From Panulirus ornatus (lineage: Eukaryota; Arthropoda; Malacostraca; Decapoda; Palinuridae), in assembly GCF_036320965.1 (NCBI RefSeq), contig NC_092242.1, positions 66,827,020 through 66,891,019 on the forward strand: 64,000 nt of DNA. Reading direction: 5' to 3'. Shown here piece after piece: positions 11,440 through 24,117 of this stretch. Every line of letters starts with the position of its first letter. Positions within the stretch are counted from its first letter, which is position 1. The notes beneath the pieces were generated by a model. It had not been told where the DNA came from. It did not search any database and saw only the letters and a program-made list of their open reading frames with translations. Both the position numbers and the translations under genes were made by a program.

Positions 11440-13280
11440 AACTCCAGGGAAGGGCTTAGTGTAGCCAGAGCAGGGTGAATGGGCTATGTATTTTTTTTTT
11501 CAAGCTCATAGACAACAGTTTAATACATCCTCAGACAGAGTGGGGGAGAGACAGGTGTTGAGGTCCTTATAAGCACAGAGGTACCAGTGAGGCGGGGCTT
11601 CATAATCTTCGTGGGGTGCAGGTGGGCACGAATTATGTGACCTGACATCTGACTTTCCTCTCCTTACATTGTGTATTGACAGGGTTAACTTGGTGGGTAC
11701 TTCTTGAGAATTATTTCAGTTAACAGTTTGTCACATTTGAAATGGCCAAAGGGCATTTAGATCAAATGTATCAGAGATCAAACATGATTCAGTTTCATTT
11801 CTTTCACGAGGAAAGTGAAACACGATAAGTTCCCTATATATATATATATATATATAAGCAGAATCCCTCGGCAGCAATGCTGGTAGTAAAAGAATCATAG
11901 TACCCGAGAAAGACCTTGGTTCTTGGCCTGGCAACATTCCTCAGTCTTAGTCTAGAAATATTCTATGAACACATCTCTCTTCATCCCAAAGTTCGTGTCC
12001 TGAGAACTTGAGGTGAATTATATCACTGCCACACAGAGAGCTTGACCGACAGCCTATGCAAGTCGGTGTGGCGGAGGTCGTGTTATTGCATTGTTGTGGA
12101 AGGTATGTAGTAAATCAGGACGTCTTACGTGCAGGTATTCTCACAGGGCATACTGTCAGCCAGCCACTCCATTGTTTGGGTATGGGGCATGGAGGCGACC
12201 GTCCAATGTCGAGGACCAGAAATGCTGTGGCATTCTAAGCGATCATCTCATATAGGGGATCCATCGTTGGTTACCGCTCCACAAGTCTGTTTTTTAGAAA
12301 TGCTGACTCCTCAATGCCTTTAAGGTCATCCACGTGGCTGTAAGTGTGAGCTCCGTCCGTATCCGTGGCAGTGATTCAGTTTTAGACGAGTGTAATTCGT
12401 GCACAAGATGCAAGATGCAGGGAGGCTTGGTTACCATAACAAAAGGTTAAGTCCTGAATGGGGGACTCACAGGCTTGCTGGTGCCTAGCCTTCAGTACTT
12501 CAAAGTCTTTAAGACCTTAAAGAACGTTCCTTTTGTAGGCAGATAGGCTGCTCTCCTACCAACCTCTGACACACGTGAGTGAGGAGTCTTTTATATCCTC
12601 CCTCAGTTAATTCTTATGAAGACTGAACGTGCAAGATCTAGTTGACGATCAAGATCTATCATTTATAACCGTGAGAACAAACTTTCCTGTAAACTTTTAA
12701 TGGTCTCTCCAGTAGAGAAGGGAATTTGTTGGGTAATGGAGGTAACAGAATAAAATACCTCGTTTTCTCTCTCTAGAATTCTGGGTCGAGTGTTCCTTAC
12801 ATCGCGCGGAACCTTAAACCGTCCTGCTGATCTGGCTCTTCGTGAGCCAAGTCTGCAAGGCTCCCTAGAGGCGGGGTCTCAGGTCCGTCACGTACCGTTA
12901 CATAACCTTCTTTTTTAAGGTTATTTACCTCTTTTTTTTTCTCTCTCTTTAAGAGTTGCTTCCCCGCCATCAATGGACTGCAGACACGGCGCTCATGTAA
13001 CAGCTCAGTGTGAGGAAATCTTCAGACTTTCGAGCCTGACATTCCATTACGTGAACACAGCCAGATCCGGGCGTGTACTTTGTTCATCACGAGAACTTTT
13101 AACGTCTTTCCGCTAGGGAAACGGGACTCATTCTCACCAGTGTTTCAGTGCGTCTAGCGTGTCGTAATACACTTGTTCATTAATTTCCAGTGACTACTTG
13201 TGGCGTGGTCAGGATAGTACTGGGCTATACAGTGAATCGTCAGTGAAAAAAGGCATTTTTTTTTTTCATCGTACCTTCTT
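11440..13280. other. unique sequence, nothing recognised
   Basis: Apart from a 21-bp TA run at 11836-11856 I see no repeat, transposon or coding signal in this 1.8 kb. Open frames are under about 70 codons. Confidence 0.5.
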
Positions 13281-13294
13281 ACAATCTCGTTTAC

Positions 13295-13633
13295 CTGAAG
13301 TCAGCCCCTTTAGCTTCGACCTCCACATCCTTGTCTTCTACGCAGTCTTGAGTTCCTCGTTTTTTCATAAGTCTAAGCATATCGGAAGCAGTGTCCTCAC
13401 TCTGAGCACCATGGACCCACCTGGGTATGTCGGGACTTTCTTGGGCAAGGCACTTGATGAATGGATATTCTTCCTGGAGATTCTTCACGGTCTTCGTCGT
13501 CATTGCGGTTCAAGCATAAGCCCTTCATGCCACAACCGATCTCCTCCTCCTCCTCCTCAGTGTATGTATCCAGCCGCTCACACTGAGCTTTGAGAGCATC
13601 CGATTCCCCCAGGTCTCCGATGGAAACAGCCAA
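13295..13633 (-). other. possible exon or decayed coding stretch
   Basis: On the minus strand a 70-codon frame (13503 down to 13291) is acidic and protein-like (KNLQEEYPFIKCLAQ..., SEDTASDMLRLMKKRG, DVEVEAKG). It runs into ttcag|gtaaac, a good donor-like site at 13295/13294. Directly upstream a second frame (from 13633) contains ESDALKAQ..., six consecutive Glu codons from (GAG)6, and IGCGMKG. Joining the two frames would need a shift near 13505-13530. I recognise no family. It could be a real terminal or internal exon, a pseudogene, or chance. Confidence 0.22.
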
Positions 13634-13948
13634 GCTCCCTGCTAATTAGATTCTCTGGCTACTTAAGGATATGCAGATTCCAAGTTGGCTTAATTCCCGC
13701 AATCTCTTCACACCTCTTATGATATCTGTCAATTCTCGGTTGAAACTAATTAGCTCTCTCGCCATCTTGTGGCCTGATCTCTTCCTAATCCTTCCAGAGA
13801 CTCGCTCTCTCCTAAAACTCATTTCACTTCCCGTGTGGTACTTTTTTGTGTGGTTCCTCGACGCTCTCATAAGTACGCTGAAGTCAAGTTCCTGTTGACT
13901 ACTGCTTTCATTACCGTGATAATCATTTCGTCTCGTTATCATGTTCCT

Positions 13949-13998
13949 TCTCTCCTTCCTTCCTTCCTTTCTCCCTCCTTCCTCTCTCCTTGTCTCTC
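13949..13998. repeat. (CCTT)n-like pyrimidine tract
   Basis: Imperfect ccttccttcctttctccctcc run on the plus strand. Confidence 0.7.
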
Positions 13999-14574
13999 CT
14001 AGCTAGCCTCTCCCCCACTCTTTCTTATCGACACAAAATCTTGGACGAGGGTCCTCCCTAGATCTTTTCCACCGGAGTTCATTTCTTTTACGAGAGTCGC
14101 CAAACACTGATCACGATCACCTGTGGTAGAATTACCCTGCCACACACAGTCCCTTCATCACGGATGGACTCCTCTTGCATCACCGAAATCAGCTGGCTGC
14201 CACCACGGTTAGCACGAAGTGATACACAGAGAAGCCACGCGTCCATAATGATAATAAACGATTGCAGGTCGGCTCTCATGTATGCTGGAGTATTGAACAA
14301 CCTTTAGATCTGTCAGCAGTCTTACTCACCTTCATTCATCATATACTCATGATGACAGTATTCATACTCATCATTTCCCTGGCCGGGAGGCTATTTTGTG
14401 TCGCCAGGTCGACGACGTTATTGAGAAAAACCTAAAATTACTCATTTTGATACATCGGCACAATTCATCACCTGGGAAGAGAGAAAAATATGATGTAGCG
14501 GAACATGGAAAAAGAAAATGAAGATGAATTTTTTCGCAAACACTTTCGTTCGACCATCACCTTAAAAGGCGGGC

Positions 14575-15016
14575 GAAATTGCGGACTTAGAAAGTGTTCA
14601 GAGATGTTTCACAGCCCATATTAATGTGGTAAAAGAACTGAATTACTGGGAGCAGCTGAAATCACTGAGGCCTATATATACATTCCCTGGAGCGGTGGCA
14701 GACGGGAGAGGTATATCATCCTCCATATCCGGAAAATCCTAGAAGGTCTGATTCCCAACCTACAAACGGAAACAACATCCTGTTAGCGCGACAGACGTGG
14801 AGGGTTTTGTAGAAAAGAAAAAAGATACCCCTGAAATCCAGATGTTCAAATAGAGAACACCTTAGGCATCCATGGCCCAGGACTCTTCAACACCATAGAA
14901 GCTGTCATTAGAAAACTTTAAGAGTGAACTCGACAAGTACCTACAAAGTGTACCATGCCAGCCAGGCTGTGGGGGCTATGTAGGCCTGAGGGCTGCGGCT
15001 TCCAACAGCCTGGGTT
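14575..15016 (+). mobile_element. decayed non-LTR retrotransposon (LINE), RT C-terminal end
   Basis: Three frames must be combined to read it. First, EIADLESVQRCFTA...KELNYWEQLKSLR (14575-14670). After a +1 shift, GGRRERYIILHIRKILEG (14693-14750). Then LGIHGPGLFNTIEAV (about 14858-14905), and after another shift NFKSELDKYLQSVP (14914-14955), ending GYVGLRAAASNSL. These motifs in this order are the conserved region after the reverse transcriptase domain in arthropod CR1/L2/Jockey-like LINEs. Several in-frame stops (e.g. around 14775) and at least two frameshifts show it is dead. Neither the RT palm domain upstream nor target-site duplications were found. Confidence 0.85.
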
Positions 15017-15171
15017 GAACCTAGGCGGTGGGAGCGAAGTTCCACGCAAGGACTTCACCAGGTATTCATCTCTTGAACCCCAGATCTGATGGGTCTTCGT
15101 AGTTATGAATTTGTACTGTACGGGGAGGTAGTTTACATTCGTATGGCCCTATCTGAATATTGTTATATGTA

Positions 15172-15320
<149 letters not shown>

Positions 15321-16223
15321 TGCAAGATTTTCCTTGCGAAACTGAGAAATCTTCCTCGCACTCTCGGTGTGAATCGTTTATATGACTTATGTTTTAGGTT
15401 AGGTCCAAGGGGGTTCGCGTTACATCGCTGTCAGACAGCTGAGAGAAAAAAGTGGAGGAAGTTTGGTCTGGGAAGGTGGGTAAAGAATTTGAAACTGGAG
15501 AGAAGGTAGTGTTGACCAGGGGGTAGCATTGTGTAAGATGAAGATTAATGGACGCTGCAGGAGGGAGGAGGAGACGATGTCAGTCCTCGCTCCGTGCATA
15601 GTGGATAAGAATGAAGATCCTGCCTGTTATACACGGATCATACCTAACTCAGCCCCGTACATGTATTCCTGAGGGGAAGAGGTCATGAAACCGGCAAAGC
15701 CTAATGGATCATCATGGAACAGAGAAAGCTAATGCTTCGATAAAGGTAGTGGGAAAAAAAATGATCATTTCAGAGCCTCGGTACAGAGAGAAAGAACTTA
15801 CTTTTTTTGTCATTGAAAATATACATTCACAGAAGCACAATGTGCAGAGCAATGGACCGAAATGAAAAGAAAAAGTTTAACAACCTTTCCAGTGAGGTTA
15901 TGACCGAGGCAAGTAAGAGAATGGTTGTATTCGGTTGATGGAGAAGAAGATATTGATCATGCGGCTTGTACAAAAGTCAAAAGGGTATAACCACACGGGA
16001 GATGGGGGTGTGCCTGGAAGGATGCGAGAGAAGGAAGGCTGGGGAGACTGTGTGCGGAAGTTAGAACATGGCAAGTTTCCAGTTTTACCCATGACATACC
16101 GAAATAGGATGTGGGTGGGTGGGAAATGTTGGGTGAGTCAGTGTGTGGGGTGGAGTTGTAGTAGGGGCGGGGGGGAGGGGCCGAGACGTGTGCCAGAAAC
16201 TCCGAAGAGATGCAGTAAACGAG

Positions 16224-16229
<6 letters not shown>

Positions 16230-16284
<55 letters not shown>
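16230..16284. repeat. (GA)n microsatellite, 55 bp
   Basis: Perfect AG run. Confidence 0.97.
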
Positions 16285-16290
<6 letters not shown>

Positions 16291-16402
16291 ATGGGTTTGC
16301 TCCAGCGACAGTTGAAGGACAATATACTATTCTCGGAAGACATGAAGAGTGTGATCTCCATTTAAATATAATTAGGTTTTAAGAAAATGATTGACACGAA
16401 AG

Positions 16403-16418
16403 TATATATATATATATG

Positions 16419-16460
<42 letters not shown>
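16403..16460. repeat. compound (TA)n-(TG)n microsatellite
   Basis: TA run with two TG interruptions, then a 34-bp TG run. Confidence 0.95.
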
Positions 16461-16463
<3 letters not shown>

Positions 16464-16637
16464 TTAATTTTTTTTTTCCTCCGTTTTCCTTGACTGACAT
16501 TCCCTTTCCTTATTGCAGGTACGACCTACGCTCCTGCTCTACAGAATGATACCATCCATATTCCGCTGGAACCGAAGGTAGGCACATGAGTGGCTCTGAG
16601 TGAGACAGATGGTCACTTAGCAGACAGGAAACGTAGG

Positions 16638-16657
16638 GTATATATATATATATATAC
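16638..16657. repeat. short (TA)n, 20 bp
   Basis: TA run ending tacata. Confidence 0.85.
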
Positions 16658-16863
16658 ATATCTAGTATTACCTGAAGATGTCGTGGTTATCCCATCCCCC
16701 GTAGTCTTGACACGCCCTCCTGACCACCGTGTCCACCAGGAACTGTATACCACTCTGCCATGTATTGTGTAAACCAAAACACCACATCGATGTACAATCA
16801 TCGATCCTTAATAATCGTGGTGTGTAGCGGCCCCCCGTACCACAGGTGTTCGATGTTAACACT

Positions 16864-16993
16864 ACAGTAGCGTTGTCTTCGTAGTAGCGTCGTCACAGTA
16901 GCGCTGTCTCCGTAGCGTCGTCACAGTAGCGTTGTCTCCGTAGCGTCGTCACAGTAGCGTTGTCTTCGTAGGAGGAGGAGGAGGAGGAGGAGG
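16864..16993. repeat. 28-bp minisatellite (4 copies) plus (GGA)n
   Basis: acagtagcg recurs at 16864, 16895, 16923 and 16951, and the last two intervals are exactly 28 bp. The unit contains two further tagcg/cgtcgtc elements. A (GGA)n run follows at 16970-16993 without spacer. Confidence 0.88.
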
Positions 16994-17154
16994 GGGGCGT
17001 GCCCCCATTGTTTTCAAGAATCGATGGCCTGGATTATTTACCGTCGAGTTTCCCTTTTGTCAATTACTCAGCTGGAACCAGCTTGCCATGACATGGTCGT
17101 GACGAGCACTGAATTATCCCTTAAGTCTCGAATATGCTTGGGTCGTTTTTATGA

Positions 17155-17440
17155 GTTCTGGAAGATGTTTCACTGGTTTCTTGGGAAAAAAAAATATTTC
17201 TATATTTATGTAAATTTTGGAAAAGATTTTAGAATTTTTTATGGATTCAGAAAATGTCTTAGTATTCTTTATACGTTCTGGAAATATTTCAGTATTTTGA
17301 TAAGTTCAGAAACGGTTTCAGGATTTTTTTTTATCAGTTCAGAAAAGTATCAGTGTTTCTATAAGTTTAAATGTTTCAGTGTTTTTATAAGTTCAGATGT
17401 TTCATTCCTTTTTTTTTTTTGGTAAGTTCAGACAAAGTTC
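17155..17440. repeat. degenerate T-rich array, period about 30 bp
   Basis: The motif (g/a)ttcagaaa or gttctggaa recurs at 17155, 17244, 17275, 17304, 17337, 17391 and 17426, with weaker copies at 17214 (attttggaa) and 17365 (gtttaaa). Spacings are near 30 or its multiples. Because 30 is a multiple of three, one plus-strand frame (17024-17425, 133 codons) stays open and reads as a loose 10-residue Phe/Ser/Lys repeat. I see it as tandem DNA rather than a gene. Confidence 0.75.
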
Positions 17441-17459
17441 CGAAATTTCTGCAACTTCA

Positions 17460-20400
17460 GAAGTCGCTTCAGTATACCACCTTTCAGGAGAGCCTGAACG
17501 CTGAAGTCCTGGTATACAGCGGTAACTGCTTTACAGGCGTACTAATGATGAATTAGTCAATACCTCTGATGAATATTGCACGTCCAGCGTGTAAATTATA
17601 CGCCTGAGCGCCGCTGAAACAACCACAATGAATCATTTCAGTGGACGTGGCCAGGATAAATGACCTTTCGTATCCCTGCTATTCAAAGGGCGGGTTGTAG
17701 TTAAGACGAAAGTGTTCCGTTGACGGCCAGCAAATGAAACTAACCCCCTTCCCCCACCCCCACTCCCCAAGCATCCGTCATATTCGCTGCGGTTCTTGGT
17801 ACGGCGGTCCGCGTCGCCCGGCATCAATAAATTCATTTGCCTGAGGTGTAAGATACAGGGGAAGGCGCTATGCTACGGTGCTGGCAGATGCCACGGAAGA
17901 GATTAGCAGACTGATGGTCACATCCCCTCCCTCCTTCCCTCCCTCCCTCCCTCCCGCCTTCGTCGGGAAACTGGGTGCCACCAGCTCTGGGAGCGCGGGA
18001 TTCAGTGGGACAGCCTAGATAGGCCTAGGTAGCCCACAGCTTTACGTAAGTAATTGGATTCGACTATCCACGGGGACGGGTCTCACTTCCAGTGCAAACT
18101 CAGCTGCGCCTCACTGACATGCTCTCAACTTACCAAGGTGGTGTGGGTGGGGAGCTGCTGCTGGGGAATTGAATGAAGAGCCACCGTTCTATTTCTCTGG
18201 CGGTAGATGAGTCATCACACACCTTTTCATGTTTGCCTTTGAAGCATCTGGACATCGTGTATCCCACAACGATTTAGTCTATTGGTTAAGGTTAGTAGTT
18301 ACTCATTCGAAAGAATTTTTCTTTTCTCTTTTTTTTTTTTTCCAGAGTCTCAGTTTTTGCTCGGGAGGAGCGACTCTTTCGTTATGCTCATGATACACTC
18401 ACCCTCAATAGCGGTGCCTTCTGCCACGAAGGCAAGTGATGAATGTGGGTGTCTCAGGGTACGGCAGATGCAATTTGACGAGCCCTTCACCTTCTACTCT
18501 GCGATAACAACAGACTCGGAGGAGGGAGGTGGAGGGGTGAATAAACGTAAGCTAGGTGACGATGATGTAAAAATTTGGATAAATGATATATGATAATGAG
18601 ACTGATTTCACGGGGCAGGGTGGGTGGGAGGGGTAGTTTAGGAATTGGGTTGAATGTGGTAATTGACTGATTTGATGAGCTAATGAGATATTCTTTCATA
18701 CCATTATAAAGCTCCGACTTCTTGCTTTGTGGAGGTTAAGTTTTACGGTTCCATTACTCCCTTCTGTTGTGGTCTGTGGCAAGGTAGAACCAGAGGACCC
18801 TTATATTTTTCGTCCACTCGTCTTTTTTACTTTTCCTCCCCCCTCTCACTTTCACCGTAGACCACAGGATCTTGGGAAACGACAGAGGAAGTAATTAATG
18901 AGGTGCTTTCCCCGGATGTTAAAGGTACGTCGGCAGACGCGTAACTCATTAGATACTGTCCTTGAAAAATTTAAGGTATGCCAGAAGAATGAACTGATTA
19001 AGTACATCTTTCAGAATTTTGTTTCGGGATCTTTCCTTCCCGGAAAAAAAAGACGATAATGTATTAATTTTGGTAATGTGTGGCAAGTTGAGGAGAAGAC
19101 AAGAAGGCGAAAGTTCCTTGGAGAGATAATGTAGATGGGATGGAACCTGGAGATGTGGGTAAATGATAGAGGAGGAGATTGGCTCGTATGAGAGAAGTAC
19201 GAAAGGCTTAGAAAGAGCAGGTCGGTAGAACGGAGGGAGGAGGATGAAGCGACTGAAAGAATGGGATAAGAAGAAAGGATAGGAAGTAATATAGGGAAAA
19301 GAAAAATGGCAAAAAGTAGGAGGTCAAATAAGTGTGAAACGTAACACAGTAATAGATTGAGTACCCCATTTCCTCACCCGTCTGGTTCTCTGGGTGGGCG
19401 TAACTTTTCCCCTCCTGGAACATCGACGAAACTCCATATTCTTTAAGGCTGGAAGGGTTAGCAGCTGACCACTCTCCTCCTTCGCGGAGGCCACTGTATT
19501 CACCTCTCCCTCCTCAGGCGAGATGCTCCACATAATGCCCCCAAGACTTTCAAGAATTTATGGATTGGAAAGCAGTAAAGTGCCTTTCAAGCCAGCTGAG
19601 AAGCTGTATAAATCAACAATATAAACCTTTAAGAATAAATATTTGATACGTCAGCTTACTGGAACACCGATATAATGCCCTAGAACCTTGAGCAGGAGAC
19701 GATCTCAATGCATACGACCATTTGCAATCATCGTAAAGAAGCGAGACGAGGATGACGCAAAAGATGCCGTGGTAATGACTGAATGAGGTGATTTATCATC
19801 CAGCCAGGACACCAGGTGACAGGAAACTGCTCACTGGACTTGAACACACCTGAGTCAAGAGTGTTGTACCCCCACGGCCACTGGTGTATACAACCTAATG
19901 GCACAGAGGGTGTTAAGCTGGTTCCGGGCAACACTTCAACATTCTTTCATTCAAGAGGGTAGTATTTCCTTGGACGGCTGCTCGCTACAACCTACTACAC
20001 ACATGACGATATTCTACTGTTTTTTTTTTTTTTCATTAAGGATAAGAGATCTGATCCCTTGTTCCAGGTTCCTATAAACCTTTATAACACACATAAAAAA
20101 TGGTCTAAAACGACTAAAGCATTCTTTTCAATGAGAGAACAAGGAAAATTATGCAAATGAGTCTTCCTTTTAAGAAGTCCCCCTTCCAGATTAATTCCAT
20201 AACTTTAAGATTTCGCTTATAACTTGATGCATAAGTACGCAGTGTACCCTGCGTTACAAGAAGCGCCAAACCTAGTCTTAACTAAGCTAGCTAAAGTACC
20301 CTGCGAGGGTCGAACTATGGTGGCTTTCCGGAGATCTGCAGGAGGCGAACAATGCACTTTAATTAACGTTAAGAGAAATTTCCAAAATTGGGTGAAAGTT

Positions 20401-20580
20401 AAGAGGATTTTAGGGGAGGTGGGGGGGGGACTGCAAAGGACAAAGGTTGCATCATCCTCTTTTTACCTTTGTTATTTGCACTCGTCCCGAACGTTCATAA
20501 CGCACTCTCCACGAACTCGTTACTGGGAAAAATGGTGAGCTTAATGTGTAGCAAAGGCGCGTGTCAGATGTGGGTTCTCC
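17460..20580. other. mostly unique sequence
   Basis: No gene or element recognised in about 3.1 kb. The only tandem feature noted is the CCCT tract at 17926-17958. Open frames reach about 104 codons (20224-20538) with no domain. Confidence 0.5.
17926..17958. repeat. (CCCT)n tetranucleotide, 33 bp
   Basis: About seven CCCT units with one cctt variant. Confidence 0.85.
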
Positions 20581-20584
20581 ATCT

Positions 20585-20618
20585 GGTGTGTGTGTGTGTG
20601 TGTGTGAGTGTGTGTGTC
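20585..20618. repeat. (GT)n microsatellite, 34 bp
   Basis: GT run with one GA interruption. Confidence 0.93.
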
Positions 20619-20908
20619 TTTATCCCAGATGTGGTGTTGTGGATCGCGGACTTCATCCCCCTCATCCCCTTAGCACCACTCACTTCCTTCCCTCACTCCC
20701 ACCCTCTTCCTTCCCCTCCTCCTCTTCTCCCTGTCTTGCTTACTCGACAGGTGAGGAATTCAGACGGCATAGTCCCGTCCAAAGTACAGGCCACTGTCTG
20801 TCTCTCGCTCTTTTCTCTCTGTCAGTAGCCGCTTCGCAAATGAGTTCCGACGAAGCTGCACGAACGCGAATGGACGATTTATTAGAACTGAAGAATGGGA
20901 GCCAAGAT

Positions 20909-20909
<1 letters not shown>

Positions 20910-20983
<74 letters not shown>
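20910..20983. repeat. (CT)n microsatellite, 74 bp
   Basis: Perfect CT run. Confidence 0.97.
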
Positions 20984-20985
<2 letters not shown>

Positions 20986-21512
20986 GTTACTGTATATATT
21001 TTTTCTCTCCTTCTCAACCTGTCTCTCGACTTTCTGTTTATCCATCTTCCCCTCAGCTGGCTCGTCTTGTCTTCGGTTTAAGTGCTGAAAGAAATGGTTC
21101 CAGCCTCAGATTTACCGCTTTTGCTTTTCCGTGGGGTATGTTTGCTGAGGCCTCTTCTTTTTCTTCTCCCCCCCCTCCTCTGACACTCGGGAGGGATGTT
21201 GCAGAGCGGATCCGTCTTTCTTAATGTCCGGGAAGTCGTCAAGACGGAGGCAAGTGCTCGCAAAACCAATTTCAGTAGAGGGAGTGAGTGCCGGGAGTCT
21301 ATGTGAGTCTGTTGAGGCTACTGTGGTGACGCAAGGCTCATGTGAAGCAGAGAAGAGGAGGATCAAGTAGTATTGGTCGTCCGGGGAACACACTAAGAAA
21401 GAGGATCTTCCTTCTCTTTGCGATCCTTTTCATCCACTGGTTTTTAAGGGGAACTGCGTCTTTCTCTGCGTCGTAAAGGCCAGACCACCTCACTTGGACC
21501 TTGGGTCTGTGT

Positions 21513-21513
<1 letters not shown>

Positions 21514-21567
<54 letters not shown>

Positions 21568-21597
21568 GTGTGTGTGTATGTGTGTGTGTGTGTGTGT
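21514..21597. repeat. (GT)n microsatellite, 84 bp
   Basis: GT run with single GC and TA interruptions near 21563 and 21578. Confidence 0.96.
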
Positions 21598-21947
21598 AAC
21601 TCTATGTTATTCGTGATGAAGGATAAGGTCGTAAAGTGTGAGGGAAAGATCAGTTTGTAGATGATTAATGGATGATCAAAAATGTAGGTGAATGGAACTG
21701 ATGATCAGGTTGAAAGATGAATGGAAAATCGGGCTGCATTTAATTCAATGTTGGTGACTCCGTAATGAGATATCGAGGTGGGGAGAGTTCTGCGTCGGGC
21801 AGGGAGATAAAAGGGATCGGGGGAGTGGGGTGTCTGTCTTACCTGGGGACAAGAGGGAGTAAATATCTTCGTGAATCACAGGGATGTCATCGAGGACACA
21901 GGTGGAGGTGAGCTTCTGGCAGTCTTCAGAGAACAAACGCAGTGCTT

Positions 21948-21949
<2 letters not shown>

Positions 21950-22012
<63 letters not shown>
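21950..22012. repeat. (CT)n microsatellite, 63 bp
   Basis: Perfect CT run. Confidence 0.97.
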
Positions 22013-22015
<3 letters not shown>

Positions 22016-22336
22016 CTATACCGTCGAACCATATTGGCTATTCCGAATATAACTTTCTCCCCTTCGGAGGGCATAGTACGGACGACAAGGAAAAAAATAA
22101 GTACATTATTTGTTAAGAAGACACCACTGGCATTTCTCTCTCTTTCTTGTGTGTGTGTGTGTGATCCAAATACGTTTCTGCAGAAGAAATACGGCGCCGT
22201 ATTTCATAACACGACGCTATCGGGCACGGCAGAGACAGGCGAAGAATTATGCTGTAACTTACAGTGAAATGAAAGGTAGATCTTAGATATCTATAGTGTA
22301 TATTTAGACGGGACGTGTACCCAACTTTCTGTGCCC

Positions 22337-22339
<3 letters not shown>

Positions 22340-22388
<49 letters not shown>
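22340..22388. repeat. (AC)n microsatellite with ATAT interruption
   Basis: AC run, then atat at about 22377, then a second short AC run. Confidence 0.95.
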
Positions 22389-22389
<1 letters not shown>

Positions 22390-22756
22390 AAATCAAGCAC
22401 ATACACTTTCGTACAGCCGCTCCATACCATCCGAAGACCTTCTTCTACAATCACATCCAAGACGAGAGTGGACGAGCCACGAACTAGGGCCATTGGCCCG
22501 AGTGAAACAACTTCATTCGCCCGCTCCCGCGAAACCTGATCGAGGCTGCTGTACTCGCGCGTCCCTCCTGATGGAACTACATCGAGAAACCGAATAAGAA
22601 TTTCAAGGCTGTTCGTCCCATGGGGAGGGTGTGCGCTGGAGAACTCATCTGGGTTCAGTGTCCTCTGGGAAAGTTCGCCTCCTTCAAGGAAGTGGCGATG
22701 GCCTCTCTATTTGAGGAGAGGAAGTTGACGAATCAAGTCGTTTTCACTTTTCACAA

Positions 22757-22759
<3 letters not shown>

Positions 22760-22815
<56 letters not shown>
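22760..22815. repeat. (TA)n microsatellite, 56 bp
   Basis: Perfect TA run ending tatgtatgtg. Confidence 0.97.
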
Positions 22816-22823
<8 letters not shown>

Positions 22824-23621
22824 TATATTTTGTGGGGACCGTAGCCCACCTTACAAAAAGGGCTATATGAAAAAACTACATTAGTCAGGAAAAAGGAGTT
22901 TGTTTTCGAAGACTGAAATACTTTCCTTGATTTAGCGATCCAGAAAAAAAAAATCTATATCGTAAAGATTTTGAATGGATGTTTTGAGAAAGACTGTCAC
23001 ATCATGACGTATGTAACAACGGGTTCGAAACCTTTTTCTTCCTCAAATTAGAATTCCCATTACGAAAAGAGATATGGATTCCACTTACATCCGATCTCAC
23101 TGTTGTTTGGAGTTTTTACTAACGATATGAATCGTAATTACTGTGTTTGATAAGTTGGATCAAAAAGTGGAGTGAGATATGTACTGACACGTGCATAGTA
23201 ATATAATTTCTTTCTCTGTGGGTCGACGATATGATCCAAACGAAGAAGTCTTTGAAGATTGTATCATCTCAATGAAATTCCCCTGAATAGGTTCAGATAC
23301 GCGGGCAAACACTCCTGCAGAATTCTTCACCAATGTACAAGCCAATATATACAGCCTGGACAAACCATTTCCTATCCTCTTTTTTTTTTTTTTTTGACTG
23401 ACTCTTTTCTCTTCTCTTACTACCATTTCTCTGCTCCGTTTTTAATCCTTCTCATCTTTCCCTGTCAAGTTCACCTGCACTAGGACTGTACCTAGCCCAG
23501 GACGAGGGCGCTTTGCCTACCAGGTATATCTGTAGCCCTCTCTAATCCTGGCCATTATGGTACACCGTCAACCATCACTGTCTTCTATGTTCTGGTCTGA
23601 GACGCCTACCGTGCTTCGGGC

Positions 23622-23780
23622 GTAGTTCAGTGTTATGGTGGTATGGTTCAGTGATTCACTGGTGAGGTTCAGTGGTAATGGTGGTATGGTTCAGTGATTC
23701 ACTGGTATGGTTCAGTAGTATGGTGGTATGGTTCACTGATTCACTGGTGTGGTTCAGTGGTAATGGTGGTATGGTAGAGG
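23622..23780. repeat. 43-bp minisatellite, about 3.5 copies
   Basis: gtatggttca-type starts fall at 23641, 23684, 23726 and 23769. Each unit contains gttca(g/c)tgattcactggt then ggttcagtggtaatggtg. The unit is itself made of shorter ggt(t/a)cagtg pieces, suggesting growth from a shorter repeat. Confidence 0.9.
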
Positions 23781-23920
23781 GGTTCATAGGTGGTGATGGT
23801 CTCTGGTCTCATGTTTCTTGAGTCCAATTGCTTCGTTTCTCCATTTAGAGATGATCCTTTTTTTTTTATTTCTCCCGTTCTCATTACTTCAGCTCTCTTG
23901 TCGTCATCTCTTTCTCCTAC

Positions 23921-23921
<1 letters not shown>

Positions 23922-23993
<72 letters not shown>
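23922..23993. repeat. (CT)n microsatellite, 72 bp
   Basis: Perfect CT run at the start of a pyrimidine-rich plus-strand region continuing to about 24180. Confidence 0.97.
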
Positions 23994-23995
<2 letters not shown>

Positions 23996-24117
23996 CTTAC
24001 CCTCGTCGTGTTCCACATCTCTTGCTCTAGCCTCCTTCCCCTCTCGTCTTCCCAGCCACCTCCTTCCTCTCTGACACCTTCAACACCTCTTGCTCTCCTT
24101 CCGAGCCACCACCGCCT

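Noticed and set aside
14367..14390. catcatttccctgg, resembling the dispersed hairpin repeat
   Set aside because: Match stops after about 13 bases and no other family block is nearby.
15393..15403. ttaggttagg, arthropod telomere-like
   Set aside because: Only two units; no telomeric array.
19080..19220. Arg/Glu-rich stretch resembling a LINE tail
   Set aside because: No ordered LINE motifs could be aligned.
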